Shown: positions 47,990-57,946 of the stretch, piece by piece
How the letters are laid out: each line of letters begins with the position of its first letter
Numbering within the stretch: the stretch's first letter is position 1
Assembly (NCBI RefSeq): GCF_014201115.1
Contig: NZ_JACHDO010000001.1
Location: forward strand, 682,001-746,000
Reading direction: 5' to 3'
Length of the DNA: 64,000 bases
Source: Nocardiopsis metallicus
GTDB taxonomy: Bacteria; Actinomycetota; Actinomycetes; Streptosporangiales; Streptosporangiaceae
Made by a program: the position numbers and the translations under genes
Notes under the pieces: model-generated
What the model was told of the DNA's origin: nothing
The model's input: only the letters and a program-made list of their open reading frames with translations
Database searches by the model: none

Positions 47990-49405
47990 TTGCCACGTTC
48001 GCCATCCCTTCGGCCGTCCTCCCGGCTGTCCATCGGGCAGCGGGCCGCCTGTGTGGCCACCGCCCTGGTCATCGTCGCGAGTCTGGGCGGTTACGGCTGG
48101 TACCAGGGCTTGATCGGTAACATCACGACCGCCCAGGTGGACACCGACGAGTGGGACCGGCCCACGAGCGTTGAGGGGGTGATGAACCTCCTGATCATCG
48201 GCTCGGACGTGCGCTCGGGGGAGAACGAGGGTTACGGCGACGCCGAGGGTGAGCGGCCCGACACGATGCTCATCGCGAGCATCAACGTGGACAACGGCGC
48301 CGCCACCCTGGTGAACCTGCCCCGCGACCTGATGGTCGACCTGCCCGACTGCGAGGCGGTGGAGGGGTACGAGGGCATGTCGGCTCAGCACGGCATGATC
48401 AACTCCGCGATGAACTTCGGCGGGGTGGGCTGCCAGTGGAAGGTCGTCGAGCAGGTCACCGGGGTGCACCTGGACCACTTCGTCGTGATGGACTTCGCCG
48501 GGTTCAAGGACATGGTGGACGCCATCGGCGGCGTGGAGATGTGCATCCCCGAGCCGATCGACGACGTCAAGGCGCACCTGAAGCTGGACGCCGGGCTGCA
48601 GACCCTGGACGGTGAGGACTCGCTGGGGTTCGTGCGCTCGCGCTACGCCCAGGGCGACGGCAGCGACCTGTCCCGGATCGACCGCCAGCAGGAGTTCATG
48701 GGCGCGATGCTGCGCGAGGTGCTCAGCAGCGACGTGATGACCAGCCCCATCACCATCACCAACTTCCTCGGCGCGGTCACCGACTCCATCACCACCGACG
48801 ACGACCTCACCGTCGACACCATGGCCGACATCGCGATCTCCATGCGCGAGGTCGACCTTGACCGGGTCCAGTTCGTCACCGTCCCCAACGGCGTCCACCC
48901 GGACAACGAGAACCGCATCATCCTGAGCGAACCCGCGGCCTCGGAGCTGTTCGGGGCGATCAACAACGGCGTGGACCTCACGGGGGGAGAGGGGGACGAC
49001 GTTACCGGCCAAGAGCCCGAGGATGTGGCTGTCGACCCCGCCGACGTCTCGGTCGAGGTGTTGAACAACACCGGGATCGATGGTCTCGCGTTGGAGATCC
49101 AGGCGGTTCTGGTCGATGAGGGCTACACGGTCACCGGCACGGGCAACGCCGAACTGCGGGTTCCCGAGGCGACCACGGTCTACCACGGTCCGGGAGGGGA
49201 GGCCGCGGCCGAACTGCTCGCCGGTGAGCTGAGCAACGCCGTGACCGAGGAGGTCGAGGGCCTGGAGCAGACCCTCGAACTGGTCGCCGGGGCCGACTGG
49301 AACGGTTTCGGCACCGGCTCCCCGTCCTCCTCCGAGGGGGAGCTGTCCATCACCGAGGACCTCGGCGGAGTCACCGCCGAAGCCGGTCCGCGGAGCGCCT
49401 GCTGA
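47990..49405 (+). CDS. LytR-CpsA-Psr (LCP) family wall-polymer ligase with LytR_C domain
   Basis: 471 residues, start most likely TTG 47990 (GGAG at 47979). One transmembrane helix near the N-terminus (AACVATALVIVASLGGYGWYQGL) leads to an extracellular LCP domain: MNLLIIGSDVRSGE, RPDTMLIASINVDNGAATLVNLPRDLMVDLP (the Arg-Asp pair that binds the polyprenyl pyrophosphate), HFVVMDFAGFKDMVDAIGGV, and GFVRSRYAQGDGSDLSRIDRQQEFM. A LytR_C domain follows (VSVEVLNNTGIDGLALEIQAVL). LCP enzymes attach teichoic-type glycopolymers to peptidoglycan. Promoter operator suggests control by the adjacent two-component system. Confidence 0.9.
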   Translation: MPRSPSLRPSSRLSIGQRAACVATALVIVASLGGYGWYQGLIGNITTAQVDTDEWDRPTSVEGVMNLLIIGSDVRSGENEGYGDAEGERPDTMLIASINVDNGAATLVNLPRDLMVDLPDCEAVEGYEGMSAQHGMINSAMNFGGVGCQWKVVEQVTGVHLDHFVVMDFAGFKDMVDAIGGVEMCIPEPIDDVKAHLKLDAGLQTLDGEDSLGFVRSRYAQGDGSDLSRIDRQQEFMGAMLREVLSSDVMTSPITITNFLGAVTDSITTDDDLTVDTMADIAISMREVDLDRVQFVTVPNGVHPDNENRIILSEPAASELFGAINNGVDLTGGEGDDVTGQEPEDVAVDPADVSVEVLNNTGIDGLALEIQAVLVDEGYTVTGTGNAELRVPEATTVYHGPGGEAAAELLAGELSNAVTEEVEGLEQTLELVAGADWNGFGTGSPSSSEGELSITEDLGGVTAEAGPRSAC

Positions 49406-49508
49406 CGCGGGATGACCGCACACGTGCCGAGGACGGGTCCGCCGGGAGAGAGCGCCCCGCCGCCCGGCCACGCTGGCCCGTCGCCGTGATCGCGAACTGA
49501 CCACGGCG

Positions 49509-49545
49509 GGCCGGGGATCCCCGAACGAAACGAGGGTCCCCGGCC
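49509..49545. terminator. Bidirectional terminator between LCP and Clp genes
   Basis: Perfect 9-bp stem GGCCGGGGA / TCCCCGGCC (49509-49517 and 49537-49545) with a 19-nt loop, between two convergent genes. Confidence 0.6.
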
Positions 49546-49575
49546 GGTCGGCGTCTGCCCAGAAGCGATCCCCGC

Positions 49576-52110
49576 CTAGAAGGAGGGCACCGTGGCGATG
49601 GTGAGTTCGTCCTCCCCGTTGACGTCCACCACCACGTGGTCGCCGGAGACCACCTGGCGGTCCAGGACCATCCGCGACAGCCGGTTGCCCACGTTGCGCT
49701 GGATGGTCCGGGCCAGCGGGCGGGCACCGAACTCCGGCTGATAGCCGTGCTGGGCCAGCCACTGGACCGCCTCGTCGGTGAACCGCACCTTGATGTCCTG
49801 GGCGCGCAGGCGCTGCTCGGTCCGCTCCAGCATCAACCGGGTGATCTGACCGATCTCCGCCTCGTCCAGCTGGGTGAAGACGATGACCTCGTCGATGCGG
49901 TTGACGAACTCCGGGCGGAACTCCTCCTTCAACCGGCGCATCACACGGCGCTCGGTGTCCGGATCCATCTGCCCGTCGGCGCTGAACCCCATCGGGCCGC
50001 CGCCGGTGATCGCCTCCGAACCCAGATTGCTCGTCATGATGACCACGGTGTTCCGGAAGTCCACGGTCCGGCCCTGACCGTCGGTCAGCCGACCGTCGTC
50101 CAGCAGCTGCAGCAGCATGTTGAACACGTCCGGGTGGGCCTTCTCGATCTCGTCGAGCAGGAGCACCGAGTACGGGTGCCGCCGCACGGCCTCGGTGAGC
50201 TGACCGGCCTCCTCGTACCCCACGAACCCGGGAGGCGCACCGGTCAGGCGGCTGGAGGTGTGCCGTTCCTGGAACTCGCTCATGTCGATCCGGACCATCG
50301 CGTCCTCGGAACCGAACAGCGCCTCGGCCAGCGCCCGGGCCAGCTCCGTCTTGCCCACACCGGTCGGCCCCAGGAACAGGAAGCTGCCCACCGGCCGGTC
50401 CGGATCGCCCAGCCCCGCGCGGTTGCGGCGGATCGCCTCGGAGACCGCGGTGACCGCCTCGTCCTGGCCGATCACCCGGTCGTGCAGGACCTCCTCCAGG
50501 TTGACCAGCCGCTCCCGCTCCTCCTGGGTCAGCTGGGTCACCGGGATGCCGGTGCTGCGCGAGACCACCTCGGCGATGTCGGCCGGACCCACCTCGGGCA
50601 CCGCCGAACCGGTGCCGCGCGCCTGGTGCATGCTGCCCTTGGCCGCGTTGATCTCGTCGCGCAGCGCGGAGGCCTTCTCGTAGTCCTCCTCCTGGACCGC
50701 CTTCTCCTTGCGCTCCTCCAGGTCCCTGCACTTCTTCTCCAGCTCGCGCAGGGTCGAGCTGGAGGTCTTCAGCCGCAGCCGCACCCGCGCCCCGGCCTGG
50801 TCGATGAGGTCGATGGCCTTGTCCGGCAGGAAGCGGTCGGTGACGTAGCGGTCGGACAGCTCGGCCGCCGCCACCAGGCTCTCGTCGCTGAACCGCACCT
50901 GGTGGTGGGCCTCGTAGCGGTCCCGCAGGCCGCGCAGGATGTCGACGGTGTCAGCCACCGAGGGCTCGGGTACCTGGATCGGCTGGAACCGGCGTTCCAG
51001 GGCGGCGTCCTTCTCGATGTTCTTGCGGTACTCGTCCACGGTGGTCGCGCCGATGATGTGCAGCTCACCGCGGGCCAGCGCGGGCTTGAGCATGTTCCCG
51101 GCGCTGGTGGACCCCTCGGCGGCGCCCGCCCCGACCAGGGTGTGGATCTCGTCGATGAAGATGAGCAGGTGGTCCGACTGCGCGCGGATCTCGTCCACGA
51201 TCGCGTTCAGCCTTTCCTCGAAGTCGCCCCGGTAGCGGGTGCCCGCCACGATCCCGGACAGGTCCAGCTGGACCAGGCGGCGCCCGCGCAGGGTCTCGGG
51301 GACGTCGTCGTCGAAGATGCGTTGGGCGATGCCCTCCACGATCGCGGTCTTTCCCACCCCCGGGTCACCGATGAGCACCGGGTTGTTCTTGCGCCGCCGG
51401 GCCAGCACCTCGATGCACTGCTCGACCTCCTCCTCGCGGCCGACCACCGGGTCCAGGCGCCCCTCCCGGGCGAGCGCGGTCATGTCGGTGCCGAACTCGT
51501 CCAGCTGAGGGGTGTCGGACGGCTCCGCCTCGGCCTGCTCCCCGGCGGGCGCCGGACCGGCGGCCTTCTGGAGCGCCTGCGGGGTGAGCCCGGAGTCGCG
51601 CAGCAGCTGGCCGACCGGGGCGTCGGGGTTGACCGCCAGCGCGAACAGCAGGTGCTCGGGCGTGATGCTGGAGCTGCCGGTGGCGCGGGCGATCTGGAGG
51701 GCGTCGAGGAAGGTGCGCTTGGCGGCGGGAGTGAGCCGGGCCGCGCCGCCGCGCACCGATCGCGGGGCCTGGGCGACGGCCTGGCCGACCACGTCCTCCA
51801 GCGGCGCGAGGTCGGTGTCGGTGCGGGCCAGGAGATCGCGGACGGGCGGATAGCGCAGCAGGGACCAGAGCAGGTGGACGGAGTCGACGTCGGCCCCGCC
51901 GCTCTCCAGGGTGCGCCGGACGGCGGTGTCGGCGACCTGGCGGGCCTCGGGGCTCATCAGCTTGGACAGGTCGACGCGGCGGACGGGGCCGCGGGACCCG
52001 CCGAGGAACCGCGCCAGGAACTCGTCGAAGGAGCCGGGCTCGCCCCCGTGGCCGCTCGGGCCGCCGGGCCCGCCCGGACCGCCGGGACCTTCGGGAAAGT
52101 CGGTGCTCAT
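49576..52110 (-). CDS. ClpC-type AAA+ unfoldase (Clp protease ATP-binding subunit)
   Basis: 844 residues from ATG 52110 (GGGGGACG upstream). A Gly/Pro-rich start ([14 protein letters not shown]) precedes a Clp N-domain ([17 protein letters not shown]… [11 protein letters not shown]). First AAA module: Walker [11 protein letters not shown], Walker [16 protein letters not shown]-like segment ([19 protein letters not shown]), typical of ClpC rather than ClpB, lies between. Second AAA module: [34 protein letters not shown], and the MGFSADG stretch in the position of the ClpP-docking loop. It unfolds proteins for ClpP or acts as a disaggregase. The N-domain is shorter and more divergent than in housekeeping ClpC, so a second copy is likely. 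Confidence 0.9.
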   Translation of the reverse strand: MSTDFPEGPGGPGGPGGPSGHGGEPGSFDEFLARFLGGSRGPVRRVDLSKLMSPEARQVADTAVRRTLESGGADVDSVHLLWSLLRYPPVRDLLARTDTDLAPLEDVVGQAVAQAPRSVRGGAARLTPAAKRTFLDALQIARATGSSSITPEHLLFALAVNPDAPVGQLLRDSGLTPQALQKAAGPAPAGEQAEAEPSDTPQLDEFGTDMTALAREGRLDPVVGREEEVEQCIEVLARRRKNNPVLIGDPGVGKTAIVEGIAQRIFDDDVPETLRGRRLVQLDLSGIVAGTRYRGDFEERLNAIVDEIRAQSDHLLIFIDEIHTLVGAGAAEGSTSAGNMLKPALARGELHIIGATTVDEYRKNIEKDAALERRFQPIQVPEPSVADTVDILRGLRDRYEAHHQVRFSDESLVAAAELSDRYVTDRFLPDKAIDLIDQAGARVRLRLKTSSSTLRELEKKCRDLEERKEKAVQEEDYEKASALRDEINAAKGSMHQARGTGSAVPEVGPADIAEVVSRSTGIPVTQLTQEERERLVNLEEVLHDRVIGQDEAVTAVSEAIRRNRAGLGDPDRPVGSFLFLGPTGVGKTELARALAEALFGSEDAMVRIDMSEFQERHTSSRLTGAPPGFVGYEEAGQLTEAVRRHPYSVLLLDEIEKAHPDVFNMLLQLLDDGRLTDGQGRTVDFRNTVVIMTSNLGSEAITGGGPMGFSADGQMDPDTERRVMRRLKEEFRPEFVNRIDEVIVFTQLDEAEIGQITRLMLERTEQRLRAQDIKVRFTDEAVQWLAQHGYQPEFGARPLARTIQRNVGNRLSRMVLDRQVVSGDHVVVDVNGEDELTIATVPSF

Positions 52111-52194
52111 GTGGTGTCGTCCCCCGTGCATTTGGCTGGACAGGCGTGATGACCTATCAGATTCATCCAATTACCCTAAGTGAATACACCCGAA

Positions 52195-53805
52195 TCAGGC
52201 GGTATCACCTGACCCGTGCTCGTGCAGGCTAGCGCTTTCAGGGGCGCTTGCCGAACCCCTCCCCGGCTGGCTCTCCTCCGGCCGGTCGGCTCGGTGCCCC
52301 CGCAACAACACCGGCACCACCACCGCCGCCACGGTCAGCATCACCGCCCCGGCTCCGGCGCTCACCTGCAGTCCCAGGCCGAAGGCCGACCCGGCCGCCT
52401 CGCGCAGCGCCGCCCCGGTCGAACCGCCCACCTGCTCGGAGACCGCGACCGCCCCACCGATGCTGTCCCCGGCCACGTCCCCCTGAGCCGAGGACACGCC
52501 CTCGGGGAGGGAACCGCTCAGGCTGATCCGGTACACGGCCAATCCCAGACTGCCGATGAGCGCCAGCCCCAGGGTCTGCCCCAGCCCGCTGCTCACGTCG
52601 CCCACGGCCGAAGCCGACCCGGTCCGCTCCATCGGCACACTGGACAGCGCCAGCTGGCTGCCGAGCGTCATCACCGGACCACCGCCCACGGACACCAGCG
52701 TGCTCCCCAGCATCAGCGCCCACACGGTGCCGCTCCCGGCCGCGAACAACACGACCATCAGACCGCCAGCGGCCAGCAGCATCCCGGACCCGACCACCGC
52801 CCCCGAACCCATGAACCGGATCAGCACCGGGGTGAGCATCGTGCTCACGAAGGACGCTGCCGCGGGCAGGATCAGCAGCAGCCCCACCACACCCGGGGAC
52901 AGGCCCAGCGCGGACTGGAGGAACTGCACCAGGAAGAGGTCGGCCCCGGACGCCGCGAGCAGCATCAAGAAGCTCAGCGACACCGCCACGGCGAACACCG
53001 GCCGGGCGAACATCCCCAGGTCCAACAGGGGATCGGCCAACCGCCGCTGCCTGCGCACGAACAACCACAGCAGCAGCGCACCCACCACGACCGCGGCCAG
53101 CAGCGACGGCCGCGCACCCTGCGCGGCCAGTTCCTGGAGTCCGTACACCACGAGCACCAGCGCGACGGTGGAGAGCAGCACGCTGCGCGGATCGAGCCGG
53201 CCCGCGCCCGGGTCCCGGTACTCGGGCAGCAGGAACGGCAGGATGAGCAGCGCGAACAGCGCCACCGGGACGTTGACCAGGAACAGCGAGCCCCACCAGA
53301 AGTAGGTGAGCAGCAGCCCGCCCAGCGGCGGACCCAGCGCCATGCCCACCGAGAACATGCTGAGGTTCATCGCCACGGCCAGGGAGAACTGCTTGGGGTC
53401 GGGGAACATCTGCCGCAGCAGCGAGAACGTGGACGGGGAGATGGTGGCCACGGAAACTCCGATCAGGGCCCGCGCCACGATGAGGGTTTCGGGGTTGGGC
53501 GAGAACGCGGCCATCGTGGAGGCCACCGCGTAGGCGGCCAGACCGATGAGCAGCAGGCGCCGCCGCCCCACCCGGTCACCGAGCCGGCCCATCGTCAGTA
53601 CGAGCCCCGCGCCGAGCAGCTCACCGACGTGCAGGATCCACAAGGACTGCGTGGCCTGCGGCTGCAGGTCCGCGCTGATCGCGGGGAGCGCCAGGAAGAG
53701 GACGGATACGTCGTTGGCCATCATGAAGACGGGCAGCGTCATGATCGCCAACGCGACCCAGGTGCGCGCGCTCGCGCGCTGGACGGTGGGTACGTGTGTG
53801 GTCAT
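52195..53805 (-). CDS. MFS transporter, DHA2 (14-helix) drug exporter family
   Basis: 536 residues from ATG 53805 (GGAAAGG upstream). TWVALAIMTLPVFMMANDVSVLFLALPAISADL is helix 1, with the DHA2 motif slot; TMGRLGDRVGRRRLLLIG is motif A and GMALGPPLGGLLLTYFWWGSLF the helix-5 antiporter motif. About 14 hydrophobic segments, C-terminal hydrophilic tail (ADRPEESQPGRGSA). Likely proton-coupled efflux. It is cotranscribed with the FMN reductase upstream, and both lie divergent from the SARP regulator, which may control them. Confidence 0.9.
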   Translation of the reverse strand: MTTHVPTVQRASARTWVALAIMTLPVFMMANDVSVLFLALPAISADLQPQATQSLWILHVGELLGAGLVLTMGRLGDRVGRRRLLLIGLAAYAVASTMAAFSPNPETLIVARALIGVSVATISPSTFSLLRQMFPDPKQFSLAVAMNLSMFSVGMALGPPLGGLLLTYFWWGSLFLVNVPVALFALLILPFLLPEYRDPGAGRLDPRSVLLSTVALVLVVYGLQELAAQGARPSLLAAVVVGALLLWLFVRRQRRLADPLLDLGMFARPVFAVAVSLSFLMLLAASGADLFLVQFLQSALGLSPGVVGLLLILPAAASFVSTMLTPVLIRFMGSGAVVGSGMLLAAGGLMVVLFAAGSGTVWALMLGSTLVSVGGGPVMTLGSQLALSSVPMERTGSASAVGDVSSGLGQTLGLALIGSLGLAVYRISLSGSLPEGVSSAQGDVAGDSIGGAVAVSEQVGGSTGAALREAAGSAFGLGLQVSAGAGAVMLTVAAVVVPVLLRGHRADRPEESQPGRGSASAPESASLHEHGSGDTA

Positions 53806-53855
53806 GGTGGCCTTTCCGGAGGTCTCGGGGGTGCGGGGACCGGTCGGGCGCCTGC

Positions 53856-54440
53856 TCAGGAGGGCAGGGGCTCGGCACCGCGGTGGGTGCGCAGGGCGCG
53901 CGCCCACCAGGTGAGTTCGTCGAGCAGGCCGCCCGCGGCCTCGGCGCTGCCCCTGGCGTCCTTGGGCCAGCCGCCGTCCGCGTCGAACCCGTCCCAGTAG
54001 TTGGGGAAGCAGACGTTCTCCCGGATCGAGGTGGCCCGGAGCTCGGCGAAGACCGAACGCAGGTGCTGGACGGCGTGCATGCCGCCGGAGACCCCGCCGT
54101 AGGACACGAACCCGACCGGCTTGGCGGCCCACTCCTCGTGGAACCAGTCGATCGCGGTCTTGAGCGGGGCGGGGAAGCTGCGGTTGTACTCGGGTGTGAT
54201 GACCACGAAGGCGTCGGCTTCGGCCAGCCGGGGCGCCAGTTCCGCGACTTGCGCGGGCAGTGGAGACTCCTCGACGATGCGGTCGGGCAGTTCGGTGTCG
54301 GCGAGGTCGATCACGTCGACTTCCACGCCTTGGTGCTCACGGGCCAACCGGAGGAACCAACGGGCTACGGTGGGGCCGAACCTGCCCTCACGGGTACTGC
54401 CGATGATCAGGGACAGCCGGACGGGGTCTTCGCTGTGCAC
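53856..54440 (-). CDS. NADPH-dependent FMN reductase
   Basis: 194 residues; GTG 54440 is preferred (GGAG about 10 bases upstream), GTG 54449 is an alternative. A flavodoxin-like fold: RLSLIIGSTREGRFGPTVARWFLRLA (phosphate-binding loop GSTREGR), IDLADTELP, ADAFVVITPEYNRSFPAPLKTAIDWFHEEWAAKPVGFVSYGGVSGGMHAVQHLR. The TPEYN and GGxSGG motifs bind FMN. It supplies reduced flavin or reduces quinones/azo compounds. It precedes the DHA2 exporter by 50 bp and is divergent from the SARP gene. Confidence 0.9.
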   Translation of the reverse strand: MHSEDPVRLSLIIGSTREGRFGPTVARWFLRLAREHQGVEVDVIDLADTELPDRIVEESPLPAQVAELAPRLAEADAFVVITPEYNRSFPAPLKTAIDWFHEEWAAKPVGFVSYGGVSGGMHAVQHLRSVFAELRATSIRENVCFPNYWDGFDADGGWPKDARGSAEAAGGLLDELTWWARALRTHRGAEPLPS

Positions 54441-54488
54441 GGGTGCCACGCTCCTTCTCTCGGGCCTCGGTGTTCCTTGCTGACCCCA

Positions 54489-54543
54489 CACTCGGACCCA
54501 CCGCACTCGGCCCGCCCCCGGATCGCACTCGGTCCGCACTCGG
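54489..54543. promoter_or_regulatory. Four CACTCGG direct repeats in the SARP promoter
   Basis: CACTCGG at 54489, 54504, 54526 and 54537. Spacing between starts is 15, 22 and 11 bp. Heptamer direct repeats 11 or 22 bp apart are the classical SARP/AfsR binding pattern. The last copy ends 12 bp before the ATG of the SARP gene, and the set lies between it and the FMN reductase gene. Confidence 0.65.
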
Positions 54544-54555
54544 TACGGTGAGGGC

Positions 54556-57500
54556 ATGCGTTTCGGTGTGCTCGGACCGGTCGCCGTCTGGACCACCGGC
54601 GGCGCCGAAGTCGCCATCCCCGAGCGCAAGGTCCGCGCCCTCCTCGCCGACCTCGTCCTGCACCGCGGACACCCGGTCTCCGCGGACCGCCTGGTGGAGG
54701 ACGTATGGGGCGCCGACGCACACCCGCGCAGTCCCGAACGCGCCCTGCAGCGCAAGGTGTGGGCGCTGCGCCGTGCCCTGGAGGAGGCCGAGCCCGGCGC
54801 TCGGGATCTGGTGCGGTTCCGTGCGCCCGGCTACCTGCTCGACGTCCCCGCCGAGGCCGTCGACGCCGGACGCTTCCATGACCTGGTGGCGTCCGCCCGC
54901 ACCGAGGAGCGAACGCGCACCCGCGCCGACCTGCTCGCCGAAGCCCTTGACCTGTGGCGCGGTCCCGCACTCGCCGACCTCGCCGACGAGGGGTTCAGCC
55001 GACCCGCCCGCACCCGGCTGGAGGAGGAGCGGTTGGCCGCGGTGGAGGAACACGCCTTCGCCCGGCTCGACCTCGGCGAATACCGGCAGGTCACCGACGT
55101 GCTGCGCGAACTCATCACCGCGCACCCGCTGCGCGAGCGCCTGGTCGCCGCGCACATGCGCGCCCTGTACGAGGACGGCCGCCAGGCCGACGCCCTGGCG
55201 GCGTACACGGCCCTGGCCGAACGCCTGCGCGGGGAACTGGGCATCGACCCCGGCCCCGAGGCCGCCGGACTCCACGGCCGGATCCTGCGCCAGGAACCCC
55301 TGCGGGAGCGCCACTCCGAGCCGGCCAAGGCCTCCCCGGCCGCCCGCGGACCCCGCTCCGGTGCCAGTCCGGGATCGGGTCCCCTACACCGACCCGATCC
55401 CGGCCCCTCGCTAGGGCCACGGATACCCCTGCCGCTCACCGAACTCCTCGGCAGGGAGGAAGACATGCGGCGGGTCCGCTCGCTGCTGGAGGCCGCGCGC
55501 CTGGTGACGCTCACCGGCTTCGGCGGGGTCGGCAAGACGCGCCTGGCCACCGCCCTGGCCCACGAACTCGACACGGTCCCTGCCGACGGTGCCCGCATGG
55601 TGGAGTTCGCGGCCCAGCGCACCCAGCCCGGCGAGCCCGCCTCGTCCCCGGTCTCCGACCCCGCCGAGACCCTCGCCCACGCTCTCGGTGTCCGTGACCG
55701 CGGCGGCCGCGCGCCCCTCGAACGCCTGGTGGACGCACTGGAAGGCCAGGAGGTCCTCCTGGTGCTCGACAACTGCGAGCACGTCATCGATCCGGTCGCG
55801 GAGCTGGTCGGTGCTCTCCTGGCCCGGCTGCCCGGACTCCGGGTCCTGGCCACCAGCCGCGAACCCCTCGGCGTTCCCGGCGAGACCCTCCACGCGGTCG
55901 GCCCGCTGCCGGTCCCGCCAGCGGACGCCGCCCCCGAGCTGATCCGCCGGTCGAGCGCCGTCCGGCTCTTCGCCGCCCGGGCCGCCGCCTCCGCACCCGG
56001 CTTCGCTCTCAGCGACGACAACGCCGCCGACATCGCCCTGCTCACCCGCCGCCTGGACGGCATCCCCCTCGCCCTCGAACTCGCCGCGACCCGCGTGCGG
56101 ACCCTCGGCCTCAGCGGGGTCCTGTGCCGTCTGGACGACCGCTTCCGTCTCCTGGCCACCGCCCAGCGCCACCTCCCGCTGCGCCAGCGCACCCTGCGCG
56201 CGATCATCGACTGGAGCTGGGACTTGCTGGACCGGGACGAACGGATCCTGCTGCGGCGCCTGGCCGTGTTCAGCGGAGGGTGGACCCCGGAGGCCGCCGA
56301 AGAAGTGTGTTCGGGCGGGACCGAGGAGGAACTGGCCCCGGAGGAGGTCCTGGACCTGCTCACCCGGCTCGTGGACCGCTCCCTCGTGGTCGCCGCCGAT
56401 GACCCGCGCGGAGATCGCCGCCTCCACCTGCTGGAGTCCATCGCCGAGTACGCCTGCCAGCGCCTGCACGAGGCCGGGGAAGCGGAGGATGTCGAGTACC
56501 GGCACGCCCTGCACTACACCGGACTCGCCGAACGCGCGCGGGACACCCTCTTCGGCGTCGAACAGGAGCAGGGCCTGCGGCGCCTGGACGCTGAGGCGGC
56601 CAACCTGCGCGCCGCACTGGACACCTACGTCGCCCGCGGAGCCGCCGAACCGGCCCTGCGGTTGGCCGGAGCGCAGGGCTGGTACTGGTACCTGCGCGGA
56701 CGGTACCGGGAGGGGAACCGGTTCCTGGCCCGGGCCCGGGAGATCGACGCCCCCGCGGAGCCGTCCCTGCTGTCGGTGGCCACTGAGGGGGCGGCTCTGG
56801 CGTTCGCGATCCTCACCGGCTCCGAGGACGACCACGCGGCCAGGGCCCGCGCTGTGCTCGGGAACTTCGACAGGGTGGTGGGCCCGGCAGGGGAGGACGT
56901 CCCACTCGAACGCGCGCGTTCGGCGCTGATGCTCGGGATCGTGCTGCAGAGCCGGGGCGACCAGGAGCTCAGCGAGGACCTCGTGAACCAGGCACAGGCG
57001 ACCTTCCGTACCCGTGCGGACACGTGGGGGCTGGCCGCGTCCCTGGTGGCGCAGTCCTCGCACACCCTGGGGCGCGGCGAACTGCGACGCTCGGGGCAGC
57101 AGGCGCAGGAGGCACTCGACCTGTTCGAGGAACTCGGGGACGCCTGGGGGAGGATGTTCGCCCGGATCACCCTCGCCGTGCTCGCCGAGGTCCGGGGTGA
57201 CTACCCGGCCGCCACCCGGCTGCGCGAGTCCGCCCTGGCCGCCGCCGAGCGGCTGGAATTGTGGGTGGAGGCCTCGGGAGCGGTGGCCGGGCTCGGCCGG
57301 ATCGCCCTGCTGGAAGGGGACTTCGAACGCGCGGACGCCTTGCACGGCAGGGCCCTGGAGATGCTCCGCGGCCAGGGGGACATCGCCAACACGCAGTACG
57401 CGCGGATGGGGCTCGGCTTGTCCGCGCGCCGCCAGGGCCGTCTCCACGAGGCCGAGGCCTACATCCGGGAGATGGCGGACTGGGCGGTGCGGGTCGACTG

Positions 57501-57915
57501 GCTGCCCGGGGCCGCGCTGGCGTTGGCCGAACTCGGTTTCGTCGCCGAGCTGCGCGGCGACGCCGACCTCTCGTTCGAACTGCACACCCAAGGGCTCACC
57601 GCGGCCCGGGGGACCGGGGACGCCCGAGCGGTGGCTCTCGGCCTGGAGGGGATCGCCGGGGCGCGCTCACTCAGCGGCCAGGACGAGGCCGCCGCCCGCC
57701 TGCTGGGCGCGGCCGCGGCGGCCCGGGAGTCGGTGGGAGTGCCGTTGCCGAAGGCCGAACGCGGCGACGTGGACCGGATCACGGAGCGCGTTCGCGCGCG
57801 GCTGGGCGAGGCCGGTTTCGGGAAGCAGTTCACCGCCGGGTACACCAGTGGTCCGGAGCCGCTGTTCGCGGGCGGGGACCCGCCCCCCGACCTGGACAGA
57901 TCTTCCACGGGTTGA
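54556..57915 (+). CDS. AfsR-like SARP regulator (SARP-BTAD-NB-ARC-TPR)
   Basis: 1119 residues. The N-terminal OmpR-like winged helix (MRFGVLGPVAVWTTGGAEVAIPERKVRALLADLVLHRG … ERALQRKVWALRRAL, ~1-95) is joined to a BTAD domain (~100-245, FHDLVASARTE…LAAYTALAERLRGELGIDPGPE). A Pro-rich linker precedes an NTPase: Walker A TGFGGVGKTRLA near 321-330, Walker B EVLLVLDNCEHVIDPVAEL, then RVLATSREPLGVPGE and GIPLALELAATRVR (GLPLAL motif). The remainder is TPR-like helical repeats. Such proteins switch on secondary-metabolite or export genes when ATP and a signal bind. Direct repeats in its promoter suggest autoregulation and control of the divergent exporter genes. Confidence 0.92.
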   Translation: MRFGVLGPVAVWTTGGAEVAIPERKVRALLADLVLHRGHPVSADRLVEDVWGADAHPRSPERALQRKVWALRRALEEAEPGARDLVRFRAPGYLLDVPAEAVDAGRFHDLVASARTEERTRTRADLLAEALDLWRGPALADLADEGFSRPARTRLEEERLAAVEEHAFARLDLGEYRQVTDVLRELITAHPLRERLVAAHMRALYEDGRQADALAAYTALAERLRGELGIDPGPEAAGLHGRILRQEPLRERHSEPAKASPAARGPRSGASPGSGPLHRPDPGPSLGPRIPLPLTELLGREEDMRRVRSLLEAARLVTLTGFGGVGKTRLATALAHELDTVPADGARMVEFAAQRTQPGEPASSPVSDPAETLAHALGVRDRGGRAPLERLVDALEGQEVLLVLDNCEHVIDPVAELVGALLARLPGLRVLATSREPLGVPGETLHAVGPLPVPPADAAPELIRRSSAVRLFAARAAASAPGFALSDDNAADIALLTRRLDGIPLALELAATRVRTLGLSGVLCRLDDRFRLLATAQRHLPLRQRTLRAIIDWSWDLLDRDERILLRRLAVFSGGWTPEAAEEVCSGGTEEELAPEEVLDLLTRLVDRSLVVAADDPRGDRRLHLLESIAEYACQRLHEAGEAEDVEYRHALHYTGLAERARDTLFGVEQEQGLRRLDAEAANLRAALDTYVARGAAEPALRLAGAQGWYWYLRGRYREGNRFLARAREIDAPAEPSLLSVATEGAALAFAILTGSEDDHAARARAVLGNFDRVVGPAGEDVPLERARSALMLGIVLQSRGDQELSEDLVNQAQATFRTRADTWGLAASLVAQSSHTLGRGELRRSGQQAQEALDLFEELGDAWGRMFARITLAVLAEVRGDYPAATRLRESALAAAERLELWVEASGAVAGLGRIALLEGDFERADALHGRALEMLRGQGDIANTQYARMGLGLSARRQGRLHEAEAYIREMADWAVRVDWLPGAALALAELGFVAELRGDADLSFELHTQGLTAARGTGDARAVALGLEGIAGARSLSGQDEAAARLLGAAAAARESVGVPLPKAERGDVDRITERVRARLGEAGFGKQFTAGYTSGPEPLFAGGDPPPDLDRSSTG

Positions 57916-57946
57916 TGGGCGAGCGGGACAAGCGGGAGGATGCCCT

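Noticed and set aside
46973..50731. Long minus-strand open frame of 1252 codons
   Set aside because: It is a stop-free shadow of the LCP gene and Clp gene in another frame; its composition (RGHRRG, DQVEGL-type runs) is typical of antisense reading in high GC.
49636..52149. Plus-strand open frame of 837 codons opposite the Clp gene
   Set aside because: Pure antisense shadow; the Clp AAA motifs on the minus strand are unmistakable.
52111..52194. HAIR or other heat-shock operator before the Clp gene
   Set aside because: No CTTGAGT-N7-ACTCAAG or similar inverted repeat is visible in this short upstream region.
55411..57591. Minus-strand open frame of 726 codons opposite the SARP gene
   Set aside because: Antisense shadow of the AfsR-like gene; no recognisable domain.
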